Shown: positions 12,131 through 25,590, counted from the first letter of the stretch. The stretch is 64,000 bases of DNA from Brienomyrus brachyistius (GCF_023856365.1 NC_064540.1:9143691-9207690), one strand, 5' to 3'. A program made the numbers and translations. The notes: generated by a model from the sequence alone, not told the origin.

Positions 12131-13004
12131 AGAAAATGGTAGGTGAAAATCATTGGACAATACAAGGGCACGCAGGGCACTGGTCATTATGCAGCAGAGT
12201 CCAACTACAGAGTGAAATCTGCTCTGTAGACACGGTCCTGCCTCCATTATGACCAGACTGTGATCTCCAACAATGACGGGTTTTCAGGATCATCAGCCGT
12301 TATGCTTCTTTTCATTTTCAAATGCATAAGCAGACTCTTTTATGGGATACTTTGTTAAGATCACGTTGAATACAGCTGTCTCATCCACCATGACAGTTGA
12401 GCTTTTCAAACACTGCCCTGTGAGCCCCTCCCCTTACAGAAATCCAGTGTGTTATGATCAGATTATAGTGACGGGCAGAGAATGGGATCAGGACAGGGTT
12501 TCTGTTTTACACATTCAAGCACACATAACTCTGTTAATCACACATAGAACACTTAGGCCTTTTGAGAAGTCTTTGCCACAATCTGAGGTCTTTAATCACT
12601 ACCTGCTAACTATATAAGATCTTGTTATGCACTCCACTTTCGAGAGGTCATAAATTATAGTATATAGTTAAATTTGTGTGCATATACAGTATTATATGTT
12701 CAGATGCTGTAAAGGTTAAGGATTCAGAATTATAACTTGAAGGGCATTGGTTCAAATCCCTGAACTAGCAATGTGGTTCCATCCTAAAAATTATAAAAAT
12801 AAATGATACATATTATACTCGACATTATATTGGATGAGTGTCACAAAACCAAGTAAGCAATATTTTGCTTATGCGGTCATTCTGTGTTTTCAAATTTGTA
12901 TTTAAGTGCAATTTATCTGTCATATAATAAATGAATATTCAGCAGCCTTAGGATTCAATACATTTGGTTAAATGGTGACTCTCGCTTCATATGTAATAGT
13001 AGGT

Positions 13005-13115
13005 GTTCATGAGTTTGTATGTTTGTGAATGCCACGAAATGGACTGGAACAGGTTCTGGATCACCGTGATCCGAATTGGATATGAGGTCATCAAAAACGA
13101 ATGGGCAGATAAGCG
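13005..13115 (+). repeat. degenerate SINE tail
   Basis: Weak match to the same tail: 'ggactggaacaggttctggatcaccgtgatccgaattggatatgaggtca...aatgg', which corresponds to 'ataggctctggatcaccgtgaccctgaattggataagcggtta...aatgg'. Confidence 0.4.
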
Positions 13116-13959
13116 TACAAAGGGTACCTCACTTGTTCAACAACCAATGACCTGCATGGAAGCAGGATCTTCACGTCCAGAATTTATAGAAAATAATTAC
13201 TGGGGCCACCATGCGGTGAGATTAGCACTCTGCTCCTCGGATTATACGAGAAACAAGACCATCATTCATAATCTGTATGGATTGTTTCATTGAACGAAGA
13301 ATGATTTAACCTTATGGAATGTTTCCTTGTGTATATACGGAATACAGAGCGCAATGTAATGGTATTGTCTTGTTTGAAATATATATTTTTTTTATGTAAA
13401 AACGTTTTGTGGAAAAAATCCTCTAAAGTCTTGTTATGCCCTTTTAAACTTTTGTTCAAATCAATTGTACTCTGCAAGTTCGTCATGCTACAACTAAAAT
13501 GGTCGTCACTTTCTCCCCTCTCTGTTAGCGCACTACTGCCCCCTCCTGGTTAATGTTTGATACATGTCGATGCCTCCCAGGATAAAAAGCAATGGATAGT
13601 TCTTGGCATCTCTCTATCTCACAAAGCAGTGCATGGCAGAATCAAGTTAAAAGGGCGTCAGACACCATACGCATGTTCAATGTGCATCTCCAAGTGTGTT
13701 ACTTCATGGACACTGAGATTAAAACTAATATATCTGTGAAAGCTGAGACATCAGTCCTCCGTAATTTAATCGCGAGAATGATGATTCAGTTAAGGCAGGT
13801 TTCCCTTTTTAGACTCATTTAAATTTGTATTCAGATGTATTACAGTCAAGCGGGATTAGTCATACATAGGCAGATATTCAGGCAGATAACCTGATCTGCA
13901 AAACCACTAGTCCTTAATAGTATTTTCCAGCCCTTGAGAAAATGTTTTAAAATGCACAA

Positions 13960-14540
13960 TGAAAAAGGGCGCTCGACATTAGTATTACGCGCGAAAAAAC
14001 CCAAAAGCAGGACGAGCGACCAGCATCAGATCCTGAATGACGCTAAATTGCGGATTGGGCTGGCCGCTCCGCAGATGGCGCTGGAGACGCCGCTGTCCGT
14101 CCGCGCGCTCACGTTTTCCTGCTCGCGACACTTACGGAAGAAAGAATGATGGCGACGTTTGTGTGGCCCGTGTACCCTCGGACGGGGGCGACGCGGAGCG
14201 ACCGCGGCGTTAACATAGTGACGACGATCAACCGGAGCCAGATCACCGGCCGCGGGATTTGTCGAGGGACGCAGGTAGGTCGTGCCTGATGCGGCCAGCA
14301 GCGCTGAGCCCCGTCCAGGTACGCTCGTAAGGGGAAGGCCGCCCACAGCCTGGGACTGACGTACGGGAGATCGCCGCGGTGCGACTCATTATGTCGGTTA
14401 GACTCAGCGACGACGGACACGCTCGCTGGGTGCAGTTAAGCAGCTGCAACAAAAACAACTACAATAACAATAATAAGTCATCCGGGCGGATCGCCCGGGA
14501 GCAGGATGCCGAAAAAGCGTAACTTAAACAGGGCTGCAGA
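13960..14540 (+). promoter_or_regulatory. CpG-rich promoter region of trpc4ap
   Basis: CG dinucleotides are frequent here, in contrast to the AT-rich sequence before it. The block surrounds the first coding exon of trpc4ap. CpG-rich, probably TATA-less promoters are usual for broadly expressed genes. No transcription start can be fixed from sequence alone. Confidence 0.5.
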
Positions 14541-17500
14541 ACGGGGAAGGCGGCGTCCCTGTGGGGCTTCAGCTCGCCGCTTCACCGAGGATGGTCGGCC
14601 CTCGCGAGCCACTTGGAGCCTCCGGCCGGCACTTCTACACCATTTTCAGGGTTTATTAAGCAGTTCTATAGACACCTGGCTGATGGCACTTAGATGGCAG
14701 CGTCCAGTCTCTCTTAATCCCCCTCAAACGCCCCAGCCTGGATCCCGAGAGACTGGGGCCCCTGCAGTTACCCGGCTCGCTGTCCTGGCCGGTTCTCGGC
14801 GTACGTAGATACGGTCTGCGGTCCATAACCCCAGCGAGGTCCCGGGTCTCCGAATTTACGTGCAATATGCCTGGGAGGAGCTTTAGGGGGTGAACTATGC
14901 TTGAGGGGTTAGCGGTGGCTAGATCTTCGCTTGCCGTACGCGTCACTCCAGGGTCTCCAGCCGGCCGGTTGATGGCTCCGCGTCCCACTGCGGTCGAAGG
15001 GGATGCTAGAGCCTCCGTGGCCCCGGTCGTGGGTTTAATTTTAAAGTCGCGTTACATATAAAGCGGCTGAAGAGTGGGGTTTGATTGTCAGGAGAGGATT
15101 TATTTTGGCACAGGACTGATTTCGCCCTATGGATGACCCGCTGAATGTCGCGGTTTTACCGTAAGTGCTGTCCTTTAATAACCCGCTTATGGTAGGCAGA
15201 ACCTGAACAAAACAGCTTGTTTCTTTTTTTCCTTCTTCTTTTGAGACTACACCTCTGCCCTTCCCCAGGTGCCAGAACCCCTGCTGTTTGAGCGGGACCT
15301 CCGGGCACGCTGGCTTGGTATCCCCATCCTGCTGCGGAGGCTGCATGAGGCCAGCCACCCTAACAGCGACCTTAGCCAGGCCCACGCCGTGCTCAAGGTG
15401 AGTCGCCCCGACACCCATGGGGGCCCTTTCTGCCCATCCCAATACCTGGGTGGGCTGTCTCCACCCGTCTGGATGTTCTGGGGGGAGGAATGCGTTGAAT
15501 GTGACTAGTCCTGTGGCCTCTCATCCCCTAGTTTGATTCCCGCCCTTCAGCATCTGCATGGATGACCCTGGTCCTTAGCATGGAGGGTGAGATACATAAA
15601 GTGTTCTGTTACTGTTTTCCAGGATATGTCATCCCTGCTGTCCATGGAGGCCATGTCTCTTGTGACTGAAGACAGGATGTTCGCCCAAGAAGCCACTTTC
15701 CCCAGCACGTACACCTTCGACCTTTTCGGGGGCGTTGATGTGAGTTTTTAGACACAAAGTGTGAGGGGAGTGTGACTGAATAGTGCTGAAAGTGAGAGTC
15801 GGGGGTTTACTGCACCCCATATTTATGTGCTTTTAAGGCTGCTCTGCGATTTGGCGGTTGGGCACTGCACCCAGTGTTTACGCCCTTTCTCAGCTGCTCT
15901 GTGATTCGCGGGTTGGGTACTAGACCCCGTGATTACGCCCTTTCTCAGCTGCTCTGTGATCTGGGGGTTGGGTACTGTGTCCTATGTTTGTGCCTTTCAT
16001 AGCTGCTCTTTCTTTTTACACAGCTCCTGCTGGAAATACTCATGAGTCCCACACTGTCAACGCAGAAGAAGAAACCGAAGAGTAAGCTGGACGCAGCTCG
16101 GGAATATGGGGATGGGCTCACTCTCCTGCTGTTGCCCCCCTGTGGTCAGATGATGGATGTATATTTGTCTGGAGTCATTGTGCTGGCCATGTGGATGGAT
16201 GCCTTATTTGTTTTCCCTCCCCCTACAGTGAACGATGACCTCATCAAGGACTGTCTAAGTGTTCTCTACAACTGCTGCATATGTGTAAGTCTAAGGGGTT
16301 ATGGCTTAGTGGGGGTTGGACGCACTTGACTTAGGAGGCACCAGTCCCCTTCGTATTCATTTGGACCCAGGTGCTTTTCCCAAAAAGATGATGCTTCCGC
16401 AGGATCTGGAGATTCTGTTTCTTTCCTCCTCTCAGACGGAAGGTGTCACAAAAAGTCTTGCGGCCAGAGATGACTTTGTCCTCTTCCTCTTTACGTTGAT
16501 GACGAACAAGAAGACCTTCCTGCAGACCGCTACACTCATCGAGGACATCTTGGGCGTTAAAAAGGTCCGGCGGTCCCAGCCATTCAGTTAATTTTCTCCA
16601 GTTCCCTTTTCGTTTATTGCGACGTCTACTTTTTCTGTGGTCTCACTACACGGTTCACCTATGGGTCTCCTGTTGACTTGGATGTGAAGAATGTATCTGC
16701 CAGTAAGATTAATTAGTAAGATGCTAAGAACTCTGAAGTAGGATGTCAAAGGCTCAAGTGAAGTGCATGTTAATCTGGCCGTGCCAGTTAAACATGAAGG
16801 ATTAAGCAAACATATGTGTTGGGTATAAAGTTGTAAGAGAATGAGTGTGGGGGCGTGGCCATAATCATGATGCCCTCCTCCTTGCTCACCAGGACATGAT
16901 CCAATTGGAGGGCATCCCCAACCTGGCTGGACTGGTGCAGAGCTTCGACCAGCAGCAACTGGCCAATTTCTGCCGCATCCTGTCCGTCACCATCTCCGAG
17001 CCCGACCTCGGCCATGATGACAAGCACACCCTACTAGCCAAGAACGCCCTGCAGAGGAAGAACTCCGGGCCGTCCCAGGCTGAGATCAACCAAGGTTGGG
17101 CGCGCTCTGCCCTGGCACACCTTTCCGGGGTTCAGGCATGGGTGGCATGAGTGAGCAAAGAGAGACCAAAGGGTTATAGCTGACCCCTCTGTCCTCAATC
17201 CCCACCCCATTCCTGGACAGTAACTCTGCTGGGAATACCTGGATTCATCGAGCGTCTCTGCAAGCTGGCCACTCGGAAGGTGTCGGAGGCCACAGACACC
17301 TCTAACTTCCTGCAGGAACTGGAAGACTGGTACGCCTGGCTGGACAATGCGCTGGTGCTGGATGCACTCATCCAGATCAACGGCTCAGAGGCGGAGCAGA
17401 GCAGCACAGGTAGCCCCGCCTAGAGGCAGAGTGGTGAAACTGCATGGTCCTGATCTTTGTGTGCATGTGCAGGTCTATGTGTGGGAACTTTTCCATTGCG

Positions 17501-20500
17501 TTTTTCGGTACTTTCCCTTTTGCACTGACTTCCGGTCAAGTAGCAAAAGTACCACATCAGTTGGAATGCTTATTTGGTACTTCAGTATTTTGGGGTGTTT
17601 ATTGTTCATTAGTTATGGAAATAGCCAATTTCTGAAACACAATGCAGTTGGTGTCTTGAAAAAAAGAATCCAATATTAAATTAAGTAAAAAAAAAAATAA
17701 TGATAATGTATGTGTGGACAAATGAAGAGACCCATGCTTAAATTGTGATCTGGTCAGAAGAACCAAAAGATCAGGACGGCATGAAATAAGAAACCATTTG
17801 CTGTAATATAGTATGGCTGCACAATATTTGAAAAATTCTAATATGGTGATGTGTGATTTTTATAGAGCGCAAATCTCTCGTGTGTGTGCGGTGTGGACAT
17901 GTGTAGTGGAGGCAGGACAGTAGAGGTGTACATATATTTTAAAGACCACGTAATTTGTTCATATAAACTTGATTTGCAATTAACTGCAATACTCATAAAA
18001 ACTACTGTTAAGATTGTGGATGGGTTTGTGACCAAGAAGTTGTTGACTCAAGTTCAGTTGGAGGCCCGGTATCTTGAGTAGAGGTGGAAATTTCAGGTCA
18101 AGAAAGTACAAATCCAGAACCAACAAGTAGAGCATAAAGAGTCACAGTTACAGAGTATCCAACTGGTTGGTTGAAATGAAATCCTAATCTGGATTTGTAC
18201 TTTCTGGACCTGAAATTTCCACCTCTGATCTTGAGTAAGGTATTTAATCCACACTGGTGGGTAAAGAATCCTAATATAGAAATAAGAAAGGTAGGAGTGT
18301 GCAAAAATATAGCTTTTTTCTATAATTGTTTAAAAAGTTTTCTCTGATTTGAATACTTGTCTGTAAAATTTATGGATCAAACTTTTAGGGTAATATTTTT
18401 TTCCCTTTTTATTTTTTTTTTAGCTTGATTTCCGCAATGCATAAACATAGGGTTGTACTGGACCATATTGCAATGCAGATGTCAGTGCCGCTTAATAGCC
18501 TGAGCTGTCTGAAATAAATCACCTCTGGTGCTCAGAAGCATCACTGCAGCTCACGTGCCCTCGCTAGTTAACATTACACTTGCCCTGATGACAGTAGATG
18601 CCTAATGTTAGCTAGTAGCTACGTTAAACCCGGTCACAGTGTCTAAGAGTAAACGGTCTAAAGTGTGGCTGTATTGCACTCGGCAGCATTCTCATGTTAT
18701 GTAAATTGTAGGTATTTCATGTATTTAACCTGTGCGAATACTTTTGTCGCTTGGACGAAAGTGTCTGCCAATTTAAATGTGGGTGTAATATGGGCTGTGG
18801 AACGGGCCCTTTGTGAGTCCTTCAGCTCTGATCGTTGTGATGAAGGACCGTTCCTCACTTCTGTCTGGCTTTTTGCTCCTTTTAAAGGCCACGGTGAAAT
18901 CCCCAGGTTTGGGCAGAGGGGGCAATTGAGGTGTGTAATTGACCAAATGTACCAGAACTATGACCCTGTATTTTGTGGTAATCCTCTTGTTTTTGACGGC
19001 TTAATTCCAGTTAAAAGCATCTATGGGTTTACTATTTAACCAGCTTAGCTCAGGCACACAGATCTGTGTGACGATGTACAGTATTGTCTGTTTATGCCGT
19101 CCCAGAGTCGTCGGATGAGAGTGCTCTGGCAGCCAGCCCCCTGAGGCACCGGCTGCCGCGCTCCATGAAGGTGGTGCATGAGATCATGTACAAGGTGGAG
19201 GTCCTCTACGTGCTCTGCGTCATGCTCATGGGCCGCCAGCGCAACCAGGTCAGCCTCAAGTTCTCCCCCTTTTCCTCAGGCTGCTTTCGCGGGACTCTGT
19301 CTGTCCGATGTTGTGGCGTTCATAACTGTAAATGCTGTCTAACGTCAGCCTTAAGCATCTGCCTCAGTGTGTGAGCAGCTCACTGCATAGTAACTGCTGC
19401 GTGTTGGTCCTTGCAGATGGCAGCATTGCTCCTGCTGTGATTAGGGGCCGAAGCCATGCTCTCATTACCGGCTTGTGTGCGTGCGCGCGTGTGCGTGCGC
19501 ACGTGTGCGTGTGTGCGTGCGTCTGTATGTTTTCACGGGTCACATGCTCTCGCATCCATTTGCCCCGGCAGGTGCACAGGATGCTGGCGGAGTACCGACT
19601 CATCCCGGGCCTCAACAACCTGTTCGACAAGCTCATCTGGCGGAAGTACACATCATCCAGCCACGTGCTGCACGCTCAGAACCAGCACTGTGACTGCAGC
19701 CCGGTGAGAGTGCCCCCTGCTGGCTGTGTACTGCCCTGCTCCCCTGAGGCCCCCGTGCCTTGACTGCTGTTCTCTGTCGTCTCCTCTCTTCAGGAAATTT
19801 CCTTCAAGATACAGTTTTTGCGGCTCCTTCAGAGCTTCAGTGACCACCACGAGTGAGTGCCCCCCCCCCCCCCCCCCCTGCTCTGTAGAGTCTTGGCACC
19901 TCATCGTTCGACTTGCAGATGTGTTCATGAGGAACGCTGTCCTTGTTCTAGAAACAAATACCTGCTCCTGAACACCCAGGAGCTGAATGAGCTAAGTGCC
20001 ATTTCTCTGAAGGCCAACATCCCGGAGGTGGAGGCTTTGGTCAACACAGACAGGTACCATGAGAGTCCCCCTGGTCCAGGAGGGTTAGTGTGGGCGTTAG
20101 CATGACCATCAGGGTTAGCATAGCGCTCACTGTGTCTTGCTGCCTTCTGCAGGAGCCTGGTGTGTGACGGGAAGAAGGGTCTCCTGACGCGGCTCCTCAC
20201 GGTCATGAAGCGGGAACCTCCAGACTCCTCCTTTAGGTGCCGGCCGTACATCTGTTTGCTCTGGTGGGGGTGGGGATGCAGCCCCCAAAGGCCTGGAAGG
20301 GGCTGGTTTGTTATTTATGGAGCCCCCCACTCCTCCCAGTATAGTGTCTGTGCCCAACAGGAGACCCCATGAGAATTTGTGATTTGAGTGATATAAATTC
20401 TGCCGCTGGTGGCAGAACTGATAGTGAGACGCGACCAGCCCATGTGATTCCTGGAGCCGCATGTGTTGATTCCCTGCAGGTTCTGGCAGGCCCGAGCTGT

Positions 20501-22882
20501 GGAGAGCTTCCTCCGGGGGGCCACGTCCTACGCCGACCAGGTGTTCCTGCTGAAGAGGGGTCTGCTGGAGGTGAGGATGCCCTCCATGCCACCGCTGCCA
20601 TGGCGATTGTGCCATCACATGTACCGCTGCCCCCTTCCTCACGGGCCATTTCTGTGGCAGCACATCCTGTTCTGCATCGTCGACAGCGGGTGCAAGTCCC
20701 GCGATGTGCTGCAGAGCTACTTCGACCTTCTGGGCGAGCTCATGAAGTTCAACATCGACGCCTTCCAGAGATTCAACCGATACGTCAACACAGAGGAGAA
20801 GGTGGGCCCTGATCCTCGCCTGCTCGGGCCGCACCTTGACCCCGCCCTGCTGGCTCACCCCCACCCCACCCTACCTGTTTGCAGTTCCAGATCTTTCTGA
20901 CGCAGATTAACAGCTCCTTGGTGGACTCCAACATGTTAGTGCGATGCATCGTCCTGTCGCTGGACAGGTTTGAGAGCCAGTCGGAGGATGTCAAAGGTAC
21001 GGGGGAAGGGGGCCGACGAAAATGATGTAGCCCACCCAGGAGAGTAAAGGATTTGTAATGAACCAGCATGAGACAGTGATGGTGGGAGATCAGTGATGCT
21101 CTATGAGTAGTTTTTATCTTCTGTGCTTTCCGTATTTTTCAAGTGTGCCGGCCTTGATTTGAAGGAAAGGGCAGACAAACTCGAGGGAAAATAATAGGAT
21201 GGAAAAATCTGTCCTTAGGCACTTTCCTTTGCTCCTGCTCCAGTGTCCAGATGCAGGGATCTTACTGGACCCTGACCTCTCCTTACCCCCCAGGCCTTTC
21301 TGCATAGTAGGGGGGGGGGGTCTGGTGTGTTGTGCCTGATGCCCTTTGCACTGAGAGGTGTCCCTCACTCTGTCCTCAGTGGTGGAGACACTCTCCCAGT
21401 GTCACCTGCTGTCCCACCTGGCTCGCGTGGAGAATCGGCTGGCCTTCCTCTTCAGGCTCATCAACATCATCAACGTGCAGACGCTGACGCAGGCAAGGCC
21501 CCCGCCATCGCACGCCCCCCTCCCATCTCCCTCCATCCCCTCCGTCTTCCATCCGCTTATCTGGGTCAGGGCTGCACGTGACACACGTGTGACCGCCTGC
21601 GTTCTCTCAGTCAGTCCTGGTATGTTTGGGTCAGAGCTACAAACATGCGTGTGAAGTATGTGCACACATTCAAACTGTGTCGTCGTGATCCCCCCCCCCA
21701 GGAGAATGTGAGCTGCCTAAACACCAGCCTGGTCATCCTGATGCTGGCGCGCCGTCATGGCCGCCTGGCCTGGTACCTGAGCGCCCTGCGGGAGAAGGAG
21801 TACACTGAGAGGTACCCGGGCTGCCTGCTGAACAACTTCCACCAGCTGCTCTGCTTCTGGCAGCGGCACTACCTCAACAAGGACAAGGACAGCACCTGCC
21901 TGGAGAACGTGAGTGCAGGCCTGTGTGCTCCACCCTCTCAGGCGGCTGTGCCGGGCGCCGTTCTCCGTCCATGTGAATATACAGGGCCGGGCCGAGGTGT
22001 GAGCGATCCTGCTTTACAGACCATATTCACGCTCGCTCTGATTGGGTAGGATAACGAGCAAAAGCGCACCTGTGAGCAGGAACTGCCTGGAAAAAAGGAG
22101 CACTAGGAAGGACAGTTCAAACTTTGAGTTGGCCTGCCCCGTCCCCCAAGGCCGCAACAGCCAGAGCAGAGCGGCTGCGGATGAGGGACTGGCAGGATGG
22201 ATGGATAGCGAGCGGTGTGTGCGTAGTCATGCTGAAACAGTGGTGTTCAAATGCTGTCCCAGCCTGTGTTATGGCTGGAGGTGGGGCAGGAACATCAGAA
22301 GGGGGCAGTGGCTGGCAGTTGCAGGTGGCTAAGGGTGTTACTGGAGTACGCCCCCCCCCCCCCCTTTTTCATGAAGTTCTTCAATTTTGCCAGCGTATTC
22401 TTGTCTGCAGTTTTCTTATCTGAACAGAATACCTCACATTGGTGTAGATGTTATCTGGGTCAGACCGTGGCTATTTTGAGGAATCTGGTATTTAGAAAGA
22501 ATTTTCAGGCTTCTTGGCTGCTGCCTAGTTACTCCTCATGTCTAGTATATTGCAGTGTTTTCAGGTCAGGAAAAAGAGATTCAAGGCATGGAGAAGCTCT
22601 AGTATCCAGCCGGTGTAATGTGACTCTTGACCCCCACCTGCTGGTTTCTGAATGCTGGTGCAGCGACAGCCAGACTCCTGCTGTTAACCACGATAGTGGT
22701 CGTGCCGGTGCCATCACCTTACCGCAGTGCTTGTTCCCCCCCAGAGCTCCTGCATCCCCTTCAGCTACTGGAAGGAGACTGTGTCGGTGCTGCTGGATGA
22801 GGACAGGACGTCGCCCTACGCCATCGTCAGCTACATCGACCAGGCCTACATGGAACTAGAACAGCACTTTCTGGAGGACTAG
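14146..22882 (+). CDS. trpc4ap: TRPC4-associated protein (TRUSS)
   Basis: Nineteen coding exons join in one frame to 776 residues (human about 797): 14146-14274, 15269-15397, 15623-15739, 16024-16081, 16229-16284, 16436-16564, 16893-17094, 17221-17409, 19106-19248, 19572-19703, 19794-19852, 19952-20053, 20153-20236, 20480-20570, 20661-20801, 20885-20996, 21380-21492, 21702-21908 and 22745-22882. Matches to the family run end to end: YTFDLFGGVD, FLFTLMTNKKTFLQTATLIE, FDQQQLANFCRIL, DDKHTLLAKNA, MKVVHEIMYKVEVLYVLC, IPGLNNLFDKLIWRK, LLNTQELNELSAISLKANIP, SYFDLLGELMKFN and SCIPFSYWKETVS. Known roles: substrate receptor of a DDB1-CUL4 ubiquitin ligase that acts on MYC, and a scaffold for TNF receptor 1 and TRPC channels in the cytoplasm. 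The N-terminus is shorter than in mammals and lacks the Ala/Gly-rich lead. A second in-frame ATG follows at 14149. Intron 17 begins with GC. Confidence 0.95.
15836..16008 (+). repeat. 55-bp tandem repeat in trpc4ap intron 3
   Basis: Three diverged copies of about 55 bases, each starting near ggctgctctg/agctgctctgtgat, run up to the acceptor of exon 4. The last partial copy (tagctgctctttc) supplies part of the polypyrimidine tract. Confidence 0.75.
18081..18227. mobile_element. 147-bp MITE in trpc4ap intron 8
   Basis: Inverted ends of about 38 bases (gaggtggaaatttcaggtc ... and its complement ending in gaaatttccacctctg) enclose a 70-base centre. Identical 10-base direct repeats, atcttgagta, flank it at 18071-18080 and 18228-18237. 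The element has no coding capacity. A duplication of 8-10 bases suggests a hAT- or MULE-type source rather than Tc1. Confidence 0.8.
19478..19543. repeat. GT/GC alternating purine-pyrimidine run
   Basis: Alternating tgtgcgtgcgcgcgtgtgcg-type sequence in trpc4ap intron 9, a typical Z-DNA-prone tract. Confidence 0.7.
21493..21701 (+). other. GC-AG intron of trpc4ap (intron 17)
   Basis: Exon 17 must end ...ACGCTGACGCAG for the frame and the family match (QTLTQ then ENVSC) to hold. The intron then begins GCAAGG. The donor CAG|GCAAG is otherwise a strong U1 match, as is usual for the rare GC-AG class. The acceptor is a C run plus AG before 21702. Confidence 0.88.
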
Positions 22883-24225
22883 GCTTGTTAAAGCCCTGTG
22901 GGTCAGGATATCCCGTGGAGGGATGTCTGTAAGTATGTGCTTGTGTGCCCTGAGGTGGCCCAGGGTTAACCCCCTTCTACACACACCTCCCACCCCCAGT
23001 CTGCTGGAAGGTGGCTAGAGACCTCTGTCTCCCAGGAAACAGAGACCCACGCAAGCTTGTAAGGTCTGCTGCCAAACGTTTCCCTCACCACTAGGGGGTG
23101 CTGAGGAGGCAGGATTAGGACCAGACAGCCAAGGGTCTCGTGGACTGTCCTGTGCGCCTCAAGTGGGCCATCACAGATTCTTATGGACACTTCAAAAACA
23201 GTCTGTGTGGCTGTGAAATGGACATGCTTCTTGTAGAGTGTGACTCTAGCTGCCTCCCACACTGAAAGTCCATTGTGAGAGCACAGGCATCTGGTGTGAG
23301 TCCCAGGGAAGTACGCAGAGGCTATCCGAGGCATGTCCCCGTGGCTGCGAGGCTGCTGTCCTCTGGACCCCCCCCCCAGCCAACCCTGCCCTGTCTCTGC
23401 ATCGGAAGATTCCCTGGCCTTCCTCACAGCGTGGCTCCTTTTTATTTTCCAGTTTCTTTGGTTTAATCAATTCGCAATTAATCCTTAATGTGTAAATACG
23501 TGCAGTATATATGTGTATGAAATAGCAGTGTGATCTTTCCCAGTGTGTGAGTGAGTCGGTTTTTATAACTTTTATCCTTGGGTTGCCACTGCTTATGAGG
23601 AAGGTATGAATGCTATCCATGTTACCGATGGGAATGTGCCCCTCCCACACACACACACGCACACACTTGGTGGGGCCGTAGAGGGGGGGCTGAGTGTGCA
23701 CTTGCTCTGGGCCACCGGACTGACTTGGAAAACTTAGTGTTTGGAATTCAGCTACCTCAACTCTGCACCGTGTAACTTTATATGACCGCCTGCTTGTTCT
23801 TGACCATCATGAACTTTGGATGTTAAGCTCCTTTACGGTGGAGATTCTGTTTAATCCCAGCATGCACCTAACCCAAGTGTGGTTTACCACCCACACCTGG
23901 GCGTCCCACATTTAACCCGCGTTTGCTGTAGCCTATCAGGTCCTAGCCTGACGACACCATATAGATTCTATTGGTTGTTATTATGTCCCTCCCCCTTCAT
24001 TTTCTACCTGTGCCCCAAAGTCATATCTGTGGAGTGAACTATTCTCATTTCAATCCTGTCCCATTCTATGGGGGGGGTCGCAAGGCAGTAATCTCCTTAA
24101 GGGTGTTAATGATCAGTGTATTGTCAAAATGTCGTTACAGTCTACCGGTTTCCCATTCTGCTTGAATGGGCTCTTAATGCCGTCTTCATTTTCCTTCTTT
24201 TTACATGAAGTATCTGGATATTAAA
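22883..24225 (+). other. probable trpc4ap 3' UTR
   Basis: Non-coding sequence after the stop codon. The first reasonable poly(A) signal is ATTAAA at 24220-24225. AATAAA also occurs at 24913-24918 and 25055-25060. The true end cannot be fixed without transcripts. Confidence 0.35.
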
Positions 24226-25590
24226 CAAAACATTTAGTATCTCTTACAGGCATGTTAGAATAAGGTCTTGTTGCCATAAAAATGTCCAGTGTGCAGTAGC
24301 CGGTGTGTTTGAGTACAGCAGACTGAATGAGTATGAATTTTGGCCTGGTCCTTCGCCCCCCCTGACCTGTGCCTCTGCTCTGTTTCAGCTGGTGCTCCTT
24401 GTGTTTCAGATCACCAGCAAGCTAACAGATGGTGCAGTGGGCGTTTGTAAAGTCTGCCTTATCTCTAACAGGCCCTGTGGCGCCGGGCCCTTGTTCTTGC
24501 CGATTGTCTGTAATGGCTTGGGCTCTCCTAATGCTATACGTCACTCTCGAAGGACACAGTCCTGGTGCTCAGCGTGTGGCTTGTTTGTTCGCTTTCTCTT
24601 GCACTCTGGTTTAACAGATGCCAGAAACTGCAGCAGTGCTCAGTCTGCTGCACGGCGGTTGGGTGTCCCTGCAGCAAACTGCTGCGGCGCTAATGAGACA
24701 GGAAGTCAGTCGGCCAGCAGCCCATCCGCAGGGAAACGGCATTGAATTACTTTTTTTTTTTTTTTTTTTTTTTTAACAGATTGATTCACCTCTTAATCCA
24801 TAAGACCCTCCCCGCAGAAATGCTATTGTGCATCATGCTAATGTGTCTTTCTCTTGAAATGATTTTGGATTTAGATTATTTAACTTTATTTGCGAATTTA
24901 TGGGGGGTGGGAAATAAAATGGTAACAATATCAACTTGAAATCTGATACAGTCCGTTTTGTGACCCTTGTCATTGTCAGAGTTTTCTAGGTGATAGTAGA
25001 TATTTGCCTTGGCGAAGCACTTTAGTGAGGTTCCCCTAAATGGAAATTTAAATGAATAAAACATGGTTCTGAATTTCACCTTGTTTTTGGCTCATGAATT
25101 AACACTAACTTGAAATGTGCAACCTAATATAGCTGTTGCATCTTGACGAGAACTGGAAGTGAAACAATTCACTGCTTTTATTTATTTTCCTATATTTTGT
25201 TGGTTTGCTTTCATTTATCCAGACAGGGTGAATTCTGATGCATAGCTGAGAGGTACAAGAGCACCACCTTCTGGGAATATTGGCAAACTGCAGGTTCATG
25301 TCCTGTCCCCTTCTGCCAGTGGTTGCTCTGGGTAGCATACATGTTTCAAGCCTAATGGGTTATTACAGCGTGTAGTTCTTTTTCTCTACCCCACACTGTA
25401 GCTGTTTTGTGGTTCCACACATTTTCCAGAGTTTGGGGGCGCTTCACTCTGCTGCCTGAAAATGTAGGGAAAGGGGTTAGCTTATGCTAGGTGGCTGTAG
25501 GCTGCGAGCTGGCCTCTCTGAATCGGCTGCACCGGCATGACCACTGCATCCCGTGCAATCTGCTCATTACCACGGCGATCATGCAGCTTA
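24226..25590. other. intergenic between convergent loci
   Basis: AT-rich sequence with a 24-base T run near 24751. No gene seen. It separates the 3' end of trpc4ap from the 3' end of the myosin remnant on the other strand. Confidence 0.5.

Larger units (their letters stand above)
10251..13960. other. intergenic, no gene seen
   Basis: AT-rich sequence between sla2 and trpc4ap. Apart from the TA run and two SINE fragments listed separately, no reading frame shows a family motif or consistent splice sites. Confidence 0.5.

Noticed and set aside
20127..20864. 245-codon open frame on the minus strand
   Set aside because: It lies antisense to trpc4ap exons 13-15 and their introns. It has no family motif and is explained by GC-rich coding sequence on the other strand.
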